Assembly (NCBI RefSeq): GCF_002086695.1
Contig: NZ_MVIH01000028.1
Span: 1 to 35,261, forward strand
Length of the DNA: 35,261 nucleotides
From: Mycolicibacterium rhodesiae
Lineage (GTDB): Bacteria > Actinomycetota > Actinomycetes > Mycobacteriales > Mycobacteriaceae
Direction of reading: 5' to 3'
Numbering within the stretch: position 1 is the stretch's first letter; each line of letters starts with the position of its first letter. Below are positions 27,622 to 35,261 of the stretch, one piece after another. Under the pieces are notes generated by a model. That model did no database searches. It saw nothing but the letters and a program-made list of their open reading frames with translations, and had not been told where the DNA came from. A program made the position numbers and the translations under genes.

Positions 27622-29214
27622 TCATTCCGCAGGGACGGCCAGCCGGGTCGGCGACGAGCGGCCGCGCAGCACGACCTCGTCGCCCAATGTCCAGAAGCGT
27701 TGCTCGGCGGCGTCGGCTGCTTCCAGGGCGGGGGCGGACGCGAGCACCCCCGCGCCGGTCTTCTTGGCCATCTCGCACAATCGGGACGCTTCGTGCACGG
27801 GGTCGCCGATGACGGTGTACTCGAAACGGTGGTGAGAGCCGATATTGCCGGCCACCACGATGCCCGCCGCCACCCCGATGCCCACGTTGATGTCGGGCAC
27901 GTCGCGGCGGAGGCGATCGGCGATCGCCCGCGCGGCGGCCAGCGCGTTGGTCTCGGGGTGCTCCTGCGCCACCGGTGCGCCGAACACCGCCAGTGCGCCG
28001 TCGCCTTCGAATTTGTTGATCAGCCCGCCGCAGCGCTCGACCTCGTCGACCACGACGCCGAAGAATTCGTTGAGCAACTCGACGACCTCGACCGGCGGCC
28101 TGCTGCCCACCACTTGAGTCGATCCGACGATATCGACGAACAACACAGCGGCCGAACACTCTTCGCCGCCGAGGTTGATGTTGCGCTGTTCGGCAGCCCG
28201 CGCGACGTCGCGCCCGACGTGGCGTCCGAACAGATCCCGGACCCGGTCACGTTCGCGCAATCCCTCGACCATCCGGTTGAACCCGCGCTGCAGTTCACCG
28301 AGCTCGGTGCCGTCGAACACCACCACATGGGTGTCGAGATCACCGTCCTCGACCCGCTGCATCGCGGCGCGCACGACCTGAACCGGTGTGGCGATCAACC
28401 AGGAGGCGATCAGGATCAGGATGAAGCCGAAAATCGCTGCGGCACCGGCCAACAGCAGCACCGCGACCGAAAGCTGGGTGACCGTCATGTTGCGCAGTGT
28501 CAGCGTGAAGCCCGCCGCCAGTGCGATCCCGATGACGGGCACACACGATCCCAGCACCCACGCCATGATCGTCCGGCCCAGCACTCCCGGGCCGCCGCGG
28601 TGCTCGGGCGTGCCGGTCTCGAGGGCTTGGGCGGCGACCGGGCGCAGCGCGAACTCGGTGAAGAAGTAGCAGCTCGCCGACACCACGATCCCGCTGAAGG
28701 TGATCCCGAACAGCATCTTGGGGATGTATCCCGTGTCGACCATGCCGTACAGCGTGGTCAGCAACGCCGCGCCAACACCCCAGAGCACCAACGGGATAAC
28801 GGTCAACTGCCAGGGGGCGCGGAAGGTGTTGCGCTGATCGCGGGGAGTCGGGGTGCGGTCCTCGATCGACCACCGCAACGCGTCGAGGATGCGGCGGGTG
28901 GCCCACACCCATCCGACGATGACCGCGACGACCACGTAGGCCGGAGCCACGACCGTCGTGATGACGTGGGCACGGCCGGCAAAAATGTTGGGCACCGGGA
29001 TGGCGACGGTGATCACCGACATCGCGACGGCGACACCGATGAGGTTGGCCACCACCACGAAGACCGTGAGGATGACCTGGATTCGAATACGGCGGCGGCG
29101 CTGGCTCTCCGAGACTCGTCCCAGCAGCCAGGAACCGTACTCCGGGGTGGCCGATGCCTGAGCGCTCTGCTGGGTGAGCCACTCCAGGACCCGGTGCGTT
29201 CGTGGTGCAGGCAT
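27622..29214 (-). CDS. membrane-bound class III adenylate/guanylate cyclase with HAMP domain
   Basis: 530 aa. About six membrane helices fill residues 43-275, then a HAMP linker (ATPVQVVRAAMQRVEDGDLDTHVV) and a catalytic domain from about 350. Metal-binding Asp361 (FVDIVGST) and Asp405 (FEGDG) are present, as are Lys401 and Asp471, expected to select adenine, and Arg478. His474 stands where the transition-state Asn is usual (GDPVHEASR). The layout is that of the Rv1318c/Rv1319c/Rv1320c/Rv3645 group, so cAMP synthesis at the membrane is likely. The start is ATG 29214 (a TTG precedes it). There is no ribosome binding site, and a strong hairpin ends 8 nt upstream. Confidence 0.9.
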   Translation of the reverse strand: MPAPRTHRVLEWLTQQSAQASATPEYGSWLLGRVSESQRRRRIRIQVILTVFVVVANLIGVAVAMSVITVAIPVPNIFAGRAHVITTVVAPAYVVVAVIVGWVWATRRILDALRWSIEDRTPTPRDQRNTFRAPWQLTVIPLVLWGVGAALLTTLYGMVDTGYIPKMLFGITFSGIVVSASCYFFTEFALRPVAAQALETGTPEHRGGPGVLGRTIMAWVLGSCVPVIGIALAAGFTLTLRNMTVTQLSVAVLLLAGAAAIFGFILILIASWLIATPVQVVRAAMQRVEDGDLDTHVVVFDGTELGELQRGFNRMVEGLRERDRVRDLFGRHVGRDVARAAEQRNINLGGEECSAAVLFVDIVGSTQVVGSRPPVEVVELLNEFFGVVVDEVERCGGLINKFEGDGALAVFGAPVAQEHPETNALAAARAIADRLRRDVPDINVGIGVAAGIVVAGNIGSHHRFEYTVIGDPVHEASRLCEMAKKTGAGVLASAPALEAADAAEQRFWTLGDEVVLRGRSSPTRLAVPAE

Positions 29215-29222
29215 CAAACAGT

Positions 29223-29255
29223 CAGCCCGGCCGTCGAGTCATAACGGCCGGGCTG
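29223..29255 (-). terminator. strong hairpin between the hemophore-like gene and the cyclase
   Basis: CAGCCCGGCCGT pairs perfectly with ACGGCCGGGCTG (12 bp) around a 9-nt loop. On the minus strand it follows the hemophore-like stop by 20 nt and ends 8 nt before the cyclase ATG, with only a weak T-run (TGTTTG). It most likely terminates the upstream transcript, but its position could also block translation of a read-through cyclase mRNA. Confidence 0.7.
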
Positions 29256-29275
29256 TACTGGTGAGGCGGAGTTGA

Positions 29276-29671
29276 TCAGCCGACGAACTGGTCGAACGCC
29301 CACTGATACTGCGGCGGGATCACCTGGACGCCGCACTGCTTCTGCAGCGTTCCGAGCGGAGCCAGGAGCGCGGTGAACTCCTGGTACTCCTGCGGGTTCG
29401 ACTGGGCGTAGGCCTGCAGGGTGGCAGACGCCTGGGCGCGCGGCTGCAGTGCCGCGGTCATCAGCATCCGCTGCCCGTCCGGGTGCGAATTGAGGTAGCC
29501 CTGGATCGCGCCCTGCGACTGGGCGACCTGGGCGTCGACGGCGGGCTTGCTGCAGTCCGGCGCCGCGACGGCGGCCGGAGCGGCGATGACGGCCGATGCC
29601 AGACCGACTGCGACAGCGCCGAGACAGATGCCGAGCGTGCGCCGGGCTCCGGCGGCTTCAGCAATGTTCAT
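29276..29671 (-). CDS. secreted hemophore-like protein
   Basis: 131 aa. The signal peptide probably ends after Ala36 (AAVA, then APDCSK). The mature protein has two Cys, at 40 and 113, that could form a disulphide, a short helix-rich core (QSQGAIQGYLNSHPDGQRML) and the end PPQYQWAFDQFVG. Size, exported state, Cys spacing and the YLNSHPD-type segment fit the mycobacterial hemophore-related family (Rv0203/Rv1174c), some members of which bind heme. Heme binding here is inference. I chose ATG 29671 because GGGAGGA lies 9 nt upstream; the frame is open 21 codons further. Confidence 0.75.
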   Translation of the reverse strand: MNIAEAAGARRTLGICLGAVAVGLASAVIAAPAAVAAPDCSKPAVDAQVAQSQGAIQGYLNSHPDGQRMLMTAALQPRAQASATLQAYAQSNPQEYQEFTALLAPLGTLQKQCGVQVIPPQYQWAFDQFVG

Positions 29672-29705
29672 GGGGTAGATCCTCCCGATTGTGGCGATTG
29701 GTGCC

Positions 29706-29734
29706 ATTCTGGCCTGTCCGGACGGTCCCGACAA
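29706..29734 (-). promoter_or_regulatory. candidate promoter of the hemophore-like gene
   Basis: On the minus strand TTGTCG (29734-29729) is followed after 17 nt by CAGAAT (29711-29706). The spacer holds the palindrome GTCCGGAC. No iron-box-like site (IdeR type) was recognised. Predicted from sequence only. Confidence 0.35.
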
Positions 29735-29765
29735 GGTTTGCTGCTAGCCGTGCGTTTTCGTCCGC

Positions 29766-30740
29766 TCAGGCGTGCAACGCTGCGCGCAGAGCGGCTAATC
29801 CACGGTCGGTCGCCTCAGTGGCGGCCGGCACCACCCCGGCGTAACCGAGGTAGCCGTGCACCAATGTGTCGGCCAAATGCAGCTCGACTGTTACACCTGC
29901 GGCCGCAAGCAGTTCGGCGTAGCGGGCGCCGTCGTCGCGCAGCGGGTCATGGCCTGCGACGGCGATGTAGGCCGGGGGCAGACCGGAGAGGTCGGCGGCG
30001 CGGCCCGGCGCCAGGCCCGCGGGCGGGTCGGTCAGGTCGACATGGCCGGCATACCACCTGGTGAACGCCTCGATGGCGGCATTGTCGAGCACCGGCGCGT
30101 CAGCATTCTCGGCGAATGACGGCAGCGAGTTGTCCCACATCGTCGACGGGTACCAGAGCAGCTGGAAGGCGATCGGCGGGCCGCCGTTGTCCCGGGCCAG
30201 CTGGGCCACGACCGCGGACAGCGTGCCGCCGGCCGAGTCGCCGGCCACCGCCAGCCGCGAACCGTCCGCGCCGAAGCGCTCGGCGTTGTCGGCCACCCAC
30301 CGGGTGGCCGCCCAGACGTCGTCGACCGCGGCCGGGTAGGGATGCTCCGGGGCCAGCCGATAGTCGACCGACACAACCAGGGTGCCTGCGGCGACGGCAT
30401 GTTCGCGGGCTGTGCCGTCGTGGGTGTCGAGATCGCCGACGGCGAAACCGCCGCCGTGGAAGTACATGGTCACCGGCGGCGGAGGGCAGGAGCGAAGCGA
30501 CCCGGGATCTGATTCAGTCTCGACGTCGACGGGCCAGTACACCCGGATCGGAATCGGGCCTGCCGGGCCGTCGATCTGGTGGTTTTCCACCCGCAGGTCC
30601 GGGTGTACCGGACGGCGCGGGAGATTGCGCAGGCGGCGGCGCGCCTCATCGATCCCGCCGTCAACGGTCAACTTGAAGGGCACCGCGTCCAGTACCTTCT
30701 GCAGGATGGCATCGACCGGCGGTGTGTCCGAGCTGGGCAT
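29766..30740 (-). CDS. alpha/beta hydrolase, LipH/hormone-sensitive lipase family
   Basis: 324 aa esterase of the HSL family, closely resembling M. tuberculosis LipH by memory of that sequence. The oxyanion motif HGGG is at residues 95-98, the nucleophile Ser169 is in GDSAGG, and the Asp and His appear in HDPLRDDG and LVHGYLGY. The expected activity is on short-chain acyl esters. Residues about 78-89 (DPGSLRSCPPPP) form an extra loop encoded by the dispersed repeat at 30484-30506. I prefer ATG 30740, with GGTGA upstream; GTG 30761 would add seven residues. It diverges from the YhhN-type gene, and the two start codons overlap in CATG. Confidence 0.92.
   Translation of the reverse strand: MPSSDTPPVDAILQKVLDAVPFKLTVDGGIDEARRRLRNLPRRPVHPDLRVENHQIDGPAGPIPIRVYWPVDVETESDPGSLRSCPPPPVTMYFHGGGFAVGDLDTHDGTAREHAVAAGTLVVSVDYRLAPEHPYPAAVDDVWAATRWVADNAERFGADGSRLAVAGDSAGGTLSAVVAQLARDNGGPPIAFQLLWYPSTMWDNSLPSFAENADAPVLDNAAIEAFTRWYAGHVDLTDPPAGLAPGRAADLSGLPPAYIAVAGHDPLRDDGARYAELLAAAGVTVELHLADTLVHGYLGYAGVVPAATEATDRGLAALRAALHA
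30484..30506 (-). repeat. short GC-rich dispersed repeat, copy 2, inside the esterase gene
   Basis: On the minus strand the core is GTCGCTTCGCTCC preceded by CCCGG, matching the copy at 21932 with two differences in 23 positions. It is in frame with the esterase and encodes PGSLRSC in a loop just before the HGGG strand. LipH of M. tuberculosis has no such loop in my recollection. Confidence 0.6.
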
Positions 30741-31440
30741 GAAATCACCGTACTTACGCACGCTGACAACCTGGTGGGCGGCCGGTGCCGCGGTCGCGAT
30801 CGGCTACGGCGTCTTCCTGGCCGTCGAGGCGCTGCGGCTGCCCGACAATGCCGAGCTCACCGGCCGGTTCCCCGGCCAGCCCGCCGCGAAGGCGCTGATG
30901 GCCGTACTGCTGGCGGTGGCCGCGCTGTGGCATCCGCTCGTCCGGGAGCGGCGCTGGCTGGTCGCGGCGCTGCTGCTCTCGGCGTGCGGCGACTTCTTCC
31001 TCGCGATGCCGTGGTGGCAGCCGTCGTTCGTGCTGGGCCTCGGCTCGTTCCTGGTGGCTCATCTCTGCTTCCTGGGCGCATTGCTGCCGCTGCGCGCACC
31101 GACGACGCCCCGGCTGGTCGCGTCGGCCGTCGTCGTTGTCGGCTGCGTGGGTTTGCTGGTCTGGTTCTGGCCGCGGCTGGTGTCCGACGGGCTGACCATC
31201 CCGGTCATGGTCTACATGGCGGTGCTGGCCGCCATGGTGTGCGCGGCGTTGATCGCCCGGCTGCCCACCCCGTGGACCGCGCTTGGGGCGGTGTGTTTCG
31301 CGGTGTCCGACGGGATGATCGGCATCGGCCGGTTCGTGCTGGATTCGCAGGCACTCGAGGTGCCGATCTGGTGGGCGTACGCCACCTCGCAGGTGCTGAT
31401 CACCGCGGGCTTCTTCTTCGGCCGCAGGGCCGGCGACTGA
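30739..31440 (+). CDS. YhhN/lysoplasmalogenase-family membrane protein (Rv1401-like)
   Basis: 233 aa, with about eight hydrophobic segments and the family hallmarks LLLSACGDFFLAM and AVCFAVSDGMIGIGRF, whose acidic residues sit in membrane helices. The YhhN family includes TMEM86B-type lysoplasmalogenases, which cleave vinyl-ether lysolipids; most bacterial members are untested. The position, between a LipH-like gene and priA, is as for Rv1401. The only sensible start is ATG 30739, overlapping the divergent esterase start, and the ribosome binding site is weak (CCGAG). Enzyme activity is inferred from family. Confidence 0.82.
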   Translation: MKSPYLRTLTTWWAAGAAVAIGYGVFLAVEALRLPDNAELTGRFPGQPAAKALMAVLLAVAALWHPLVRERRWLVAALLLSACGDFFLAMPWWQPSFVLGLGSFLVAHLCFLGALLPLRAPTTPRLVASAVVVVGCVGLLVWFWPRLVSDGLTIPVMVYMAVLAAMVCAALIARLPTPWTALGAVCFAVSDGMIGIGRFVLDSQALEVPIWWAYATSQVLITAGFFFGRRAGD

Positions 31441-31472
31441 ACGTTTGTCGGCGTCGTCGTTAGTCTTCGACG

Positions 31473-33470
31473 ATGCCGATCCGGCGAGCCGCCGAGCACG
31501 AACCCATCGCCCGGGTGCTGCCGATGTTGTCGGTGCCGCACCTGGACCGTGAATTCGACTACCTGGTGTCGGCCGAACAGTCCGACGATGCCCAACCCGG
31601 GGTTCGGGTGCGGGTGCGCTTCCACGGCAGGTTGGTCGACGCCTTCGTGCTCGAGCGACGGTCCGACACCGACCATGTAGGCCAGTTGGGCTGGCTGGAC
31701 CGGGTGATCTCGGCCGAGCCGGTGCTCACCCCGGAGGTACGCCGACTGGTCGACGCCGTGGCCGCTCGCTACGCGGGCACCCGTCCGGACGTGCTGCGGC
31801 TGGCCATTCCGCCGCGGCACGCCCGCGCCGAGAAGATGCAGGCGGAGGCGCCGCTGCTGCCCGTCGTCGAACCGGTCGACCCGGCAGGGTGGGCCCGGTA
31901 CGGCCGCGGCGACCAGTTCCTGGCCGCGCTGGGCGAAGGCCGGGCTGCCCGCGCGGTGTGGCAGGCGCTGCCCGGTGAACATTGGTACGAGCGGATCGCC
32001 GAAGCCGCCGCGGCCGCGGTCGGCGGCGGCTACGGAGTGCTGGCGGTGGTTCCCGACCAGCGCGACATCGACGCGCTGTGGCAGGCCGCCACCGCCCGGA
32101 TCGACCCGGCTGCCGTCGTCGCGCTGTCGGCAGGCCTCGGGCCGTCGGCGCGTTACCGGCGCTGGCTGTCGGCGCTGCGGGGACACGCCCGCCTGGTCAT
32201 CGGCACCCGCAGCGCGGTGTTCGCGCCCGTCGAGCGCCTCGGTCTGGTGATCGTCTGGGACGACGGCGACGACACCCTGGCCGAACCCCGCGCCCCGTAT
32301 CCGCACGCCCGCGAGGTCGCGATGCTGCGCGCACATCAGTTGCGCTGCGCGGCGGTGATCGGCGGCTTTGCCCGCACCGCCGAGGCGCACGCGCTGGTAC
32401 GCAGCGGCTGGGCGCACGACCTGGTGGCAGCCCGGCCGCTGGTGCGGGCGGCGGCACCGCGGGTGGTGGCCCTCGACGACGAGGGTTTCGCCGAGGAGCG
32501 CGACCCGGCTGCCCGCTCAGCGCGGCTGCCGTCCCTGGCTCTGCGCGCAGCGCGTGGTGCACTCGAACGCGAGACGCCGGTGCTGATCCAGGTGCCGCGA
32601 CGGGGCTACGTGCCGTCGGTGGCGTGCGCCCGGTGCCGAACGATCGCCCGCTGCCGACACTGCATGGGGCCGCTGTCGCTGTCCGAGCGGGATGCCGCCG
32701 GAGCGGTGTGCCGCTGGTGCGGCCGGATGGACACCGCGCTGCGCTGCCGGCGCTGCGGCTCGGACGCGATCCGCGCGGTGGTCGTCGGCGCGCGGCGAAC
32801 CGCCGAGGAGATGGGGCGGGCCTTCCCGGGCACCACGGTGATCACCTCGGCAGGCGATGCGGTGCACACCGAGATCGAGCCGGGACCGGCGCTCGTCGTC
32901 GCCACTCCCGGCGCCGAGCCCCGGGTGGCGGGCGGCTACGGCGCTGCGCTGCTGCTGGACAGCTGGGCGCTGTTGGGCCGCCAGGACCTGCGGGCGGCCG
33001 AGGACACCCTGCGGCGCTGGATGGCCGCCGCCGCGCAGGTACGGCCCCGCGGCGACGGTGGGGTGGTGGCGGTGGTCGCCGAATCGGCCATCCCGACCGT
33101 GCAGGCGCTGATCAAGTGGGATCCGGTCGGCCATGCCGAAGCCGAGCTGGAGGCCCGCGCCGAGGTCGGGCTGCCGCCGAGCGTGCACATGGCCGCCGTC
33201 GACGGCGGGGCGGCCGCGGTCGGTGCGCTGCTGGACCACGCCGAACTACCCGAGGACGCCGACCAGCTCGGCCCCGTCGACCTGCCGCCGGGGGTCCGCC
33301 GGCCTCCCGCCACCGCCCCCGGTGAACCCGTCATCCGGATGCTGGTGCGGGTCGGCCGGGACGAGGGGCTGGCGTTGGCCGCTTCGCTGCGCAGCGCCGT
33401 CGCGATCGCCAGCGCCCGCCACGACCACGACGCAGTCCGGGTACAGATCGATCCGTTGCACATAGGGTGA
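31473..33470 (+). CDS. priA: PriA-like primosomal protein N' without helicase motifs
   Basis: 665 aa. The N-terminal DNA-binding part (VLPMLSVPHLDREFDYLVSAEQSDDAQPGVRVRVRF) is clearly PriA. Where PriA has a Walker A GSGKT there is LPGEHWYERIAEAA, and the DEEH box is WDDGDD, so ATP-driven unwinding is unlikely. The zinc-binding region keeps eight Cys (CARC, CRHC, CRWC, CRRC; residues 385-428). Actinobacterial PriA proteins are known to lack detectable helicase domains, so this is a group trait and not local decay. A role in replication restart through fork binding is likely. The ATG at 31473 is 32 nt after the upstream gene. Confidence 0.93.
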   Translation: MPIRRAAEHEPIARVLPMLSVPHLDREFDYLVSAEQSDDAQPGVRVRVRFHGRLVDAFVLERRSDTDHVGQLGWLDRVISAEPVLTPEVRRLVDAVAARYAGTRPDVLRLAIPPRHARAEKMQAEAPLLPVVEPVDPAGWARYGRGDQFLAALGEGRAARAVWQALPGEHWYERIAEAAAAAVGGGYGVLAVVPDQRDIDALWQAATARIDPAAVVALSAGLGPSARYRRWLSALRGHARLVIGTRSAVFAPVERLGLVIVWDDGDDTLAEPRAPYPHAREVAMLRAHQLRCAAVIGGFARTAEAHALVRSGWAHDLVAARPLVRAAAPRVVALDDEGFAEERDPAARSARLPSLALRAARGALERETPVLIQVPRRGYVPSVACARCRTIARCRHCMGPLSLSERDAAGAVCRWCGRMDTALRCRRCGSDAIRAVVVGARRTAEEMGRAFPGTTVITSAGDAVHTEIEPGPALVVATPGAEPRVAGGYGAALLLDSWALLGRQDLRAAEDTLRRWMAAAAQVRPRGDGGVVAVVAESAIPTVQALIKWDPVGHAEAELEARAEVGLPPSVHMAAVDGGAAAVGALLDHAELPEDADQLGPVDLPPGVRRPPATAPGEPVIRMLVRVGRDEGLALAASLRSAVAIASARHDHDAVRVQIDPLHIG

Positions 33471-33495
33471 AACTCGTCGAAACGGGGGAGGCGCG

Positions 33496-35261
33496 ATGAA
33501 GTGGACCGGTCGGATCATCTGGGTCTCGATCGCCGTCCTGCTCATCGTCATCGGGCTGCTGTGGCCGCTGGTACTCACCGGCAGTGCGCAGGGCGGCCCG
33601 CCATCGGATCCGGTGGTCATCACCGACTACCGCGCCGAGTTCGTCGTCGACCGCGACGGCCGGCTGGACGCCACCGAGATCATCACCGGGCGGTTCCCCA
33701 GCGGACGGCACGGCATCTTCCGGTATTGGGACGTTGCCAACCTCAACAGCCCGCGTGTCCGCCAGGAGCCGCACGTCACCGAAATCCTGCTCGACGACCA
33801 GCCCGTGCCGTTCACGTTGCAGTGGCAGAGCGGAAAACGCTTCCGGGTGGCCAAGATCGGCGATCCGAACAGCTACCTCGACTACGGCACCCACGTCTAC
33901 CGGATTCGCTACAGCATCGACGGCGTCCTCGACCCGGGCGACACCGGCGCCGGCAAGCAGTTCGCGTCGTCGACCGGTGACCCGTCGTCACGGTCGGCGT
34001 TCTTCTGGAACGTCGTCGCACCGGGCTGGAACAACGTCATCGAGCGGGCCGAGATCTCGGTGACGCTTCCCGGTGGCATCAGTGGCGCCCAGTGTTCGGT
34101 CGGCTACGGCGTCGGCCGGGCCTGCGACGGCCTCACTGTCAGCGGGGACCGGGTCCGCCTCGCGGCCAGCAACCTGGATCCGCGTACACCGGTCACCGTG
34201 CGCGCCGCAGTCGATGTGCCGACCCCGCCGCGGGCCGAGTTGCCATGGTCCTACCGATGGGACCCGGTACTGGGCCGGTCGCTGCCCACCGCGCTGTGGG
34301 TGTTGGGGACGTCGGTGGCCGCCGCGCTCGGTGCCTTCCTGTGGTGGCGGACCACGGTCGAGCCGGCCCCCGGCTTTCCACTGCAGTACGCGCCGCCGGC
34401 CGGCCTGGGCCCGGTGCAATGCGAATACATCCGCACCGAGAAGGTGCCCGCCAACGGGCTGACCGCGACGCTGTTCTACCTCGCCGAACGCAAGCTGATC
34501 AGGCTGCACCAGGTCAGCGACAAGAAGTGGACCATCACCGGCAGTGCGCCGTCGGCGGCGTGGGCCGACGTCGACCCGGTCAGCATCGACGTCGGCGGGG
34601 CGCTGAAGGTGATCGGGCCGGACGGCCGCTTCGACGCCAACGGCACCGTGGCGGCCGGCAAGAAGCTGACCAAGGCCAAGGAGGACATGGCGGCGTCGGT
34701 CAAGAAATGGGCTTTCGACGGGCTGATGGTCAAGCGCTCGAAGGAACTCTGGCTGCGGTTCTTCAACTTCCTCGCCCTGGTGCTCGCCGTCTGCGCCTTC
34801 ATCTGGTCCCCGGCCACGCTGTGGGGGCTGCCGTTCGCGCTGTTCTTCCTGTTCTCGGCGAGGTCCTGGACCGACGGCGTGGGCAGCAGGCGCACCGCCG
34901 CGGGACGCGAACTGTGGTCGCAGGTCGGCGGCTTCCACCGGATGCTGGCCACCGACTCGGCCGAGGCGCGCTTCGACTTCGCCGCCCGCAAGGACCTCTA
35001 CACCGCCTACATCCCGTTCGCGGTGGCCGGCGGGGTGGCCGCGCTGTGGGCGCGCAAGTACCAGACCGCGACCGGTCAGGTCGATCCGCAGCCGGACTGG
35101 TACCACTCGTCGTCGGGCACCGGCTGGCACACCGCGACCAGCGGAGGTGCTAGTTTCGACAGCTTCGAGTCGGCATTGTCGTCGTCGATCGGCGCCTACA
35201 CCGCCTCGCAGTCCTCGTCGTCGTCCAGCAGTGGCGGCGGTGGGGGCGGAGGCGGTGGAGG
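33496..35261 (+). CDS. DUF2207 membrane protein, C-terminus cut by the window end
   Basis: At least 588 codons, open to the window edge. ATG 33496 follows GGGGGAGG. An N-terminal helix (about residues 7-29) leads to an extracytoplasmic beta-rich domain with family hallmarks such as ITDYRAEFVVDRDGRLDATE, GRFPSGRHGIFR and YRIRYSIDG. Further helices follow near residues 257-278 and in the second half (LALVLAVCAFIW and GLPFALFFLFSA). The visible end is a Ser run then a Gly run, as in many DUF2207 proteins, which often finish with a short Gly-rich tail. Function unknown; it lies 25 nt after priA. Confidence 0.9.
   Translation, partial: MKWTGRIIWVSIAVLLIVIGLLWPLVLTGSAQGGPPSDPVVITDYRAEFVVDRDGRLDATEIITGRFPSGRHGIFRYWDVANLNSPRVRQEPHVTEILLDDQPVPFTLQWQSGKRFRVAKIGDPNSYLDYGTHVYRIRYSIDGVLDPGDTGAGKQFASSTGDPSSRSAFFWNVVAPGWNNVIERAEISVTLPGGISGAQCSVGYGVGRACDGLTVSGDRVRLAASNLDPRTPVTVRAAVDVPTPPRAELPWSYRWDPVLGRSLPTALWVLGTSVAAALGAFLWWRTTVEPAPGFPLQYAPPAGLGPVQCEYIRTEKVPANGLTATLFYLAERKLIRLHQVSDKKWTITGSAPSAAWADVDPVSIDVGGALKVIGPDGRFDANGTVAAGKKLTKAKEDMAASVKKWAFDGLMVKRSKELWLRFFNFLALVLAVCAFIWSPATLWGLPFALFFLFSARSWTDGVGSRRTAAGRELWSQVGGFHRMLATDSAEARFDFAARKDLYTAYIPFAVAGGVAALWARKYQTATGQVDPQPDWYHSSSGTGWHTATSGGASFDSFESALSSSIGAYTASQSSSSSSSGGGGGGGGG

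Noticed and set aside
35190..35261. Ser and Gly runs as a tandem DNA repeat
   Set aside because: They are in frame at the end of a DUF2207 protein, where such low-complexity tails are normal.

Overview
The window is high-GC actinobacterial DNA. Its gene order and protein sequences fit a Mycobacterium, most likely a fast-growing Mycolicibacterium. Evidence is the block pepQ-efp-nusB followed by pyrR-pyrB-pyrC-membrane gene-carA-carB-pyrF, then mihF-gmk-rpoZ-coaBC-metK, then a LipH-like esterase, a YhhN-type membrane protein and an actinobacterial-type PriA without helicase motifs. The same neighbours occur in M. tuberculosis (Rv2536-Rv2533c and Rv1379-Rv1402). The PE/PPE pair found after pyrF in M. 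tuberculosis is absent; a small secreted Gly/Pro-rich protein is there instead. The assignment to a fast grower is inference.

Layout. (1) 98-2923: a four-helix membrane protein diverging from pepQ-efp-nusB. (2) 3033-11983: a carbohydrate or polyol catabolic cluster. A BtpA/SgcQ-family protein diverges from a DeoR-type regulator, which is followed by an FGGY kinase, an SDR dehydrogenase, a binding lipoprotein, two permeases, an ATPase and an inositol-monophosphatase-family phosphatase. The second permease is broken by a one-base frameshift at 9900-9902. A serine hydrolase (11980-13182, minus) closes this block. (3) 13252-21924: the pyrimidine operon, mostly with 4-nt stop/start overlaps, preceded by a hairpin that carries a PyrR-binding motif and pairs with the pyrR ribosome binding site. 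(4) 21963-26792: small secreted protein, then mihF, gmk, rpoZ, coaBC and metK. (5) 26811-35261: an SDR, a membrane-bound class III cyclase, a hemophore-like secreted protein and a LipH-like esterase on the minus strand; a lysoplasmalogenase-like membrane protein, priA and a DUF2207 membrane protein cut by the window end on the plus strand.

How the parts work together. The pyr operon encodes de novo UMP synthesis except PyrD and PyrE. Gmk, RpoZ, CoaBC and MetK are housekeeping functions. The catabolic cluster reads as import of an unidentified sugar or polyol, oxidation by the SDR and phosphorylation by the FGGY kinase, with undefined roles for the BtpA-like protein and the phosphatase. It is the best candidate here for an undescribed pathway.

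Other points: two near-identical copies of a short GC-rich repeat, one inside the esterase reading frame; possible back-to-back leaderless promoters at 733-749; a near-symmetric divergent promoter at 3863-3956; a perfect 7-bp dyad ahead of metK; and a 12-bp hairpin ending 8 nt before the cyclase start codon. I saw no rRNA, tRNA, CRISPR array, insertion sequence or prophage genes.
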